Shown here: positions 4,377 to 7,121 of the stretch, piece by piece
Position numbering within the stretch: the stretch's first letter is position 1
Layout: each line of letters begins with the position of its first letter
Assembly (NCBI GenBank): GCA_018263495.1
Contig: JAANXC010000014.1
Coordinates: forward strand, 1 to 7,121
Length of the DNA: 7,121 nucleotides
Source: Nitrososphaerota archaeon
GTDB taxonomy: Archaea > Thermoproteota > Nitrososphaeria > Nitrososphaerales > Nitrosopumilaceae
Reading direction: 5' to 3'
Translations under genes and position numbers: made by a program
Notes under the pieces: model-generated
What the model saw: only the letters and a program-made list of their open reading frames with translations
Told to the model about the DNA's origin: nothing
Database searches by the model: none

Positions 4377-5294
4377 GTGAAATTTCCTCTCTCAAAATAC
4401 ATTTGGTTTGATGGGAAACTCGTACCTGTGAATATGGCCAAAGTTCCAGTCACCACGCATGCAATACATTATGGTACGTCGATATTCGAAGGAATTAGGG
4501 CATATTGGAACTCAAAAAACCTGCATGTTTTTAGATTAAAAGATCATGTTAAGCGATTTAGGAATTCAGGGAAATTTTACAATATCAAATTAAATTTTTC
4601 TGATAGACAAATAGAAAATGCTGTAATAGATCTGTGCAAGAAAAACAAAATCAAAAAATCATGTTACATTAGGCCGTTTTATTTTGTAGGTCAGTATGGG
4701 ATTAATTTTCACGTAACTCAAAAAGCACCAACGCATACCGCCATCTTTGCTTTTCCGTTCGGTGATCTATTCAATAAAAATGGTATAACCGCAACAATTT
4801 CAAAATGGAGAAAATTTAGTGATATGTCAACACCTACGCAAGCAAAGATGGGCGGTAATTATCTAAATTCTATTTTAGCAACACAGGATGCAAAACAAAG
4901 AGGTTTTGACGAAGCAATTCTATTAGATCAGTCTGGAAATGTAAGTGAAGCACCAGGCGAAAACATATTTCTGGTAAAAAATAACAAGTTGGTAACTCCA
5001 TCACTTAGCTCATCCGCACTAGATGGAATTACACGAAGATCAATTATCACTTTAGCTAAAGATATGAAGTTAAAAATTAAAACACAAAAAGTTAGTAAAA
5101 AAGAATTAAAAATGGCTGATGAGATTTTCCTTTCTGGTACAGCTGCAGAAATTACCCCAGTCATTAAAATAGATAAAAAGAAGATAGGTGCAGGAAAAGT
5201 TGGAAATATAACTAAATTGTTTATGGCTACTTATTCAGACATCGTAATGAATAAAAGCGAAAATTATTCTCACTGGTTAACTGTGGTGTATTAA
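4377..5294 (+). CDS. ilvE: Branched-chain-amino-acid aminotransferase
   Basis: A 305-residue PLP enzyme of fold type IV. It interconverts valine, leucine and isoleucine with their 2-oxo acids using 2-oxoglutarate/glutamate, the last step of branched-chain amino acid synthesis. Visible signatures are WFDGKLVP (10-17), HYGTSIFEGIRAY (31-43), RLKDHVKRF (53-61), YIRPFYF (97-103) and the Schiff-base lysine K157 in TQAKMGGNYLNS. Also present are the PLP-binding SEAPGENIF (190-198) and the phosphate-binding LDGITRRS (215-222) and SGTAAEITPV (253-262). Length is normal for IlvE. Start is GTG at 4377, fixed by the TATA box 24 bases upstream and by alignment with the usual N-terminus. It is the first gene of a four-gene run, and the next start codon follows its stop directly. 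D-amino acid aminotransferase or aminodeoxychorismate lyase share the fold, but the FEGIRAY and YIRP motifs favour IlvE. Confidence 0.93.
   Translation: MKFPLSKYIWFDGKLVPVNMAKVPVTTHAIHYGTSIFEGIRAYWNSKNLHVFRLKDHVKRFRNSGKFYNIKLNFSDRQIENAVIDLCKKNKIKKSCYIRPFYFVGQYGINFHVTQKAPTHTAIFAFPFGDLFNKNGITATISKWRKFSDMSTPTQAKMGGNYLNSILATQDAKQRGFDEAILLDQSGNVSEAPGENIFLVKNNKLVTPSLSSSALDGITRRSIITLAKDMKLKIKTQKVSKKELKMADEIFLSGTAAEITPVIKIDKKKIGAGKVGNITKLFMATYSDIVMNKSENYSHWLTVVY
5283..5289 (+). promoter_or_regulatory. Ribosome binding site for the Gfo/Idh gene inside the end of ilvE
   Basis: GTGGTGT lies in the last codons of ilvE. Its GGTG core (5285-5288) is six bases before the TTG at 5295 and can pair with the archaeal 16S 3' end. 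It supports the TTG start and translation from an ilvE-linked mRNA. Confidence 0.5.
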
Positions 5295-6230
5295 TTGAAA
5301 GTTGTTCAGATAGGAGTTGGAGGATGGGGAAAAAATCATTCAAGAGTGCTTTCAAAATTTGGGGTGCTTTCTGCAGTATGCGACGCAAACTCAGAGCGTG
5401 CAGAAGAATTTGGGAAGAAATATTCTGTTAATTTTTATGATTCGTTTGAAAGTTTATTGGAACAAGAGGAATTTGATGCAGCATTAGTTTGTACACCAAC
5501 ATTCACACATTCAGATATTACTACAAGATTAATTGAAAACAAAAAACATGTTTTCGTAGAAAAACCAATGACGTATCTATCTGAAGACGGTCAAAATCTT
5601 ATTGGTCTTGCAAAAAGAAATAATGTCATACTCACTTGTGGATATATAGAAAGATTTAACCCAGCTGTCGCTTCTGTAAAAGATTTTATTAAATCACAAA
5701 AATACGGCGATTTAATCAGACTTGAATTTTATCGTGAACATAGGATGCCACAGCATATTAAGGATGTTGGGGTCATTTACGATACATCAGTTCATGATAT
5801 CGATACAGCAATGTGGTTGTTTGATGATACACCAGAAGTTGTCTTTGCAATTGCAGGCAAGATTAATCATGAACACGAGGATTTTGCTACCATAACGCTT
5901 GGCTTCAAAGATAATAAAACTGCAACAATTTCCTCTAATTGGATTACTCCAATACGTGTGAGAAATTTTAATGCTGTTTGCACCGAAGCAAGAATATTTT
6001 CTGATTTTATAACTCAAGAAATTCGAATTGAGACAGATAATGGTACAGAAAACCCAAAAAATGAAAAAGCTGAACCACTATCATTAGAAATAAAAAATTT
6101 CATAGATGCAATAGAGGGTAAAAACGATCTTTTAGTAAAACCGGAACAGGCTGTAAATGTTACAAAAGTTGCGGAAGCTGCACTTTTATCGAGCCAGAGG
6201 GGCACTCCAATTTATCTTGATCTAAGATGA
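5295..6230 (+). CDS. Gfo/Idh/MocA-family NAD(P)-dependent dehydrogenase, probably sugar nucleotide
   Basis: A 311-residue oxidoreductase. The N-terminal Rossmann domain (1-120) has GVGGWGKNH (7-15) for NAD(P), CTPTFTH (66-72), the EKP motif (89-91) with catalytic-site Lys90, and GYIERFNP (116-123). The C-terminal alpha/beta domain contains GVIYDTSVHDIDTAMWL (159-175), with the Asp163/His167 pair expected in active members. The GYIERFNP and SVHDIDTA patterns resemble WlbA/WbpB and archaeal UDP-GlcNAc 3-dehydrogenases, which oxidise C3 of a UDP-HexNAc sugar before amination. That substrate is inferred from similarity and from the beta-helix acyltransferase two genes downstream. Start is TTG at 5295, directly after the ilvE stop with no gap and with GGTG six bases upstream. 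Its stop overlaps the Trm112 start by four bases (ATGA). A sugar aminotransferase of DegT type, expected in such pathways, is not in the window. Confidence 0.86.
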   Translation: MKVVQIGVGGWGKNHSRVLSKFGVLSAVCDANSERAEEFGKKYSVNFYDSFESLLEQEEFDAALVCTPTFTHSDITTRLIENKKHVFVEKPMTYLSEDGQNLIGLAKRNNVILTCGYIERFNPAVASVKDFIKSQKYGDLIRLEFYREHRMPQHIKDVGVIYDTSVHDIDTAMWLFDDTPEVVFAIAGKINHEHEDFATITLGFKDNKTATISSNWITPIRVRNFNAVCTEARIFSDFITQEIRIETDNGTENPKNEKAEPLSLEIKNFIDAIEGKNDLLVKPEQAVNVTKVAEAALLSSQRGTPIYLDLR

Positions 6231-6496
6231 ACAGAAAATTATTAGAGATACTTGCATGTCCTATAGACAAACATCATCCCTTAGAACTTTTTGAGAATAA
6301 ATTAGATGGGGAAAAAATAACTGAGGGAGCTTTGTACTGTAAAAAATGTTCTAGATTTTTTCCAATAATAGATGAAATTCCTATAATGTTACCTGATGAG
6401 TTAAGAGACAAAAAACAAGATATTGAATTTCTAAAAAGAAACACTAAGGAATTACCAGAGAAAATTATAACGCAAGCATTACCATGGCATCTGTGA
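6227..6496 (+). CDS. Trm112-like zinc-ribbon protein
   Basis: An 89-residue protein of the Trm112/UPF0434 (YcaR) family. It has LLEILACPIDKHHPLEL (5-21), a second half CKKC (38-41) and the family signature FPIIDEIPIMLPDELR (45-60). Trm112 in eukaryotes and haloarchaea is a small partner that stabilises and activates several SAM methyltransferases acting on tRNA, rRNA and release factor. The first metal pair reads C-P-I-D rather than C-x-x-C, leaving three cysteines (11, 38, 41), with Asp14 at the fourth position. To my knowledge the CPxD form is usual in archaeal members. Residues 61-89 are a charged extension ending in PWHL. The start ATG overlaps the previous stop as ATGA, so translation is probably coupled; no strong Shine-Dalgarno is visible. 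Its place between two sugar genes is not explained by the known role. Confidence 0.85.
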   Translation: MNRKLLEILACPIDKHHPLELFENKLDGEKITEGALYCKKCSRFFPIIDEIPIMLPDELRDKKQDIEFLKRNTKELPEKIITQALPWHL

Positions 6497-6499
6497 GGT
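6493..6499 (+). promoter_or_regulatory. Ribosome binding site for the acyltransferase gene
   Basis: GTGAGGT overlaps the TGA stop of the Trm112 gene and contains GAGGT, complementary to the archaeal 16S 3' end. It is only three bases before the TTG at 6503, which is short. No other in-frame ATG, GTG or TTG lies between the stop of the previous gene and this TTG. Confidence 0.5.
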
Positions 6500-6502
6500 A
6501 TT

Positions 6503-6979
6503 TTGGTTACTAACTATATTTCTGACAAAGCAAAGATTGGCAAAAATGTCAAAATCTGGCATTTTGCTTATGTTGGTGATGATGTTGAAATTGGAAACAA
6601 TGTCAAAATTGGTTCCTTAGCACATATTGATTATGATGTAAAGATTGGAGACAATACACTCATTGAGGGATTAGTTTACATTCCACCTCTTTCTAGGATT
6701 GGGAAAAATGTATTCATTGGACCCAGTGTTGCACTGACAAATGATCCTTACCCTCCAAGCGGGAAATTATCTGGTGTAATAATTGAGGATAATGCAATAA
6801 TTGGTAGTAAGGCAGTCATTAAGGCTGGTGTAACTATTGGTAAAAATAGCGTGGTTGGAATGGGTGCTGTAGTTACCAAAGATGTTCCACCAGATACTGT
6901 GGTTATAGGTGTGCCGGCAAAACCAAAATATTCACGTAATGAATATGATAAAAAACAAACTGAATGGAAGAATAGCTAA
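6503..6979 (+). CDS. Left-handed beta-helix acyltransferase, WbpD/WlbB-like
   Basis: A 158-residue hexapeptide-repeat protein. Repeats of the [IV]GxxVxI type run through most of the chain (KIGKNVKI, EIGNNVKI, KIGDNTLI, RIGKNVFI, IIGSKAVI, TIGKNSVV), giving a left-handed beta-helix that works as a trimer with acyl-CoA bound between subunits. WHF (19-21), FIGPSVALTNDPYPPS (71-86) and the closing MGAVVTKDVPPDTVVIGVPAK (120-140) match the sugar-nucleotide N-acetyltransferases WbpD/WlbB, which acetylate a 3-amino group of a UDP sugar. Length is slightly below the usual 170-200. Start is TTG at 6503 after a GAGGT site. It ends the ilvE-Gfo-Trm112 run, and its stop is two bases from the stop of the convergent gene. 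The WbpD-like substrate is inferred; a serine- or maltose-type acetyltransferase is less likely given WHF and the Gfo/Idh gene. Confidence 0.85.
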   Translation: MVTNYISDKAKIGKNVKIWHFAYVGDDVEIGNNVKIGSLAHIDYDVKIGDNTLIEGLVYIPPLSRIGKNVFIGPSVALTNDPYPPSGKLSGVIIEDNAIIGSKAVIKAGVTIGKNSVVGMGAVVTKDVPPDTVVIGVPAKPKYSRNEYDKKQTEWKNS

Positions 6980-6981
6980 AT

Positions 6982-7104
6982 CTAAGATTTTACTTGTGAT
7001 TTAAAGACCCAATTCTTAATTTTTGTTAGTGCGAAAACCCATATGAAAATCAAAACTAGGGCAAGTCCAACTTTGATTCCAGATAAAATTATTGGATCAA
7101 TACC
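6982..7104 (-). CDS. Partial membrane protein, C-terminal 40 residues
   Basis: An open frame on the minus strand runs from the right edge of the genuine sequence to a TAG at 6984-6982. Reading begins at 7104 because the bases beyond are adapter. The 40 residues contain one clear membrane helix (VGLALVLIFIWVFALTKI, about residues 12-29 of the visible part) followed by a short basic tail (KNWVFKSQVKS), so the end would face the cytoplasm by the positive-inside rule. No family can be named from this fragment. It is convergent with the acyltransferase gene, with only two bases between stop codons. The reality of the gene is inferred from the uninterrupted frame and the well-formed helix. Confidence 0.6.
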   Translation of the reverse strand, partial: GIDPIILSGIKVGLALVLIFIWVFALTKIKNWVFKSQVKS

Positions 7105-7105
7105 T

Positions 7106-7121
7106 AGATCGGAAGAGCACA
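7106..7121 (+). other. Illumina sequencing adapter remnant at contig end
   Basis: The final 16 bases read AGATCGGAAGAGCACA, identical to the start of the common Illumina TruSeq read-1 adapter. This is not genomic DNA and should be trimmed. The true sequence ends at about 7105. Confidence 0.93.

Noticed and set aside
4377..5294. ilvE product as the missing sugar aminotransferase of the downstream sugar module
   Set aside because: It is fold type IV with complete branched-chain signatures. Known UDP-sugar 3-aminotransferases are DegT-type fold I enzymes, so co-transcription alone is not enough.
1..7121. CRISPR array, insertion sequence, attachment site or prophage
   Set aside because: No regularly spaced direct repeats, transposase, integrase or inverted terminal repeats were seen. 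The only short repeats are coding and lie in the Ala/Glu-rich gene. The two tRNA genes show no duplicated 3' ends nearby.

Overview
The window looks like the end of a contig from an ammonia-oxidising archaeon of the Nitrosopumilales (marine Thaumarchaeota/Nitrososphaerota) or a close relative. This is an inference from several traits. The DNA is AT-rich. TATA-like boxes sit about 25 bases upstream of start codons with no room for a leader. Six of ten visible starts are GTG or TTG. The glutamyl-tRNA-reductase homologue and the Trm112 protein (CPxD variant) are archaeal in type, and the tRNAs are archaeal-looking. The last 16 bases match the start of the Illumina TruSeq adapter, so the right edge is a sequencing artefact and the sequence probably comes from a draft or metagenomic assembly.

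Layout, left to right. (1) A truncated minus-strand gene (1-93) diverges from a small plus-strand HEAT-repeat protein (195-635). The tail of the HEAT gene runs into an antisense tRNA-Ala(GGC) gene and takes its stop codon from the tRNA T-loop. (2) A minus-strand two-gene operon follows. It encodes an Ala/Glu-rich helical protein (2596-1880) and then a glutamyl-tRNA reductase homologue (1866-763) that lacks the catalytic cysteine, several other conserved residues and the C-terminal dimerisation region. (3) Divergent from it is an FAD/NAD(P)H reductase of the ferredoxin-NADP reductase family (2715-3584), then tRNA-Pro(CGG) (3626-3699). (4) A plus-strand block follows: a nucleotidyltransferase resembling CoaD (3745-4347) and, from its own promoter, a tight set of four genes. 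These are a branched-chain aminotransferase (ilvE), a Gfo/Idh/MocA sugar-nucleotide-type dehydrogenase, a Trm112-like zinc protein and a left-handed beta-helix acyltransferase. (5) A convergent minus-strand gene, of which only the C-terminal 40 residues with one membrane helix are visible, runs off the contig.

How the genes may work together. The dehydrogenase and the beta-helix acyltransferase resemble the oxidation and N-acetylation steps used to make 3-acetamido sugar nucleotides for surface glycans (WbpB/WlbA and WbpD/WlbB in bacteria). The sugar aminotransferase expected between those steps is not in the window. The four genes ilvE to acyltransferase overlap or abut and are probably one transcript. 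The most unusual item is the apparently inactive HemA-like protein and its co-transcribed Ala/Glu-rich partner, for which I know no described role.
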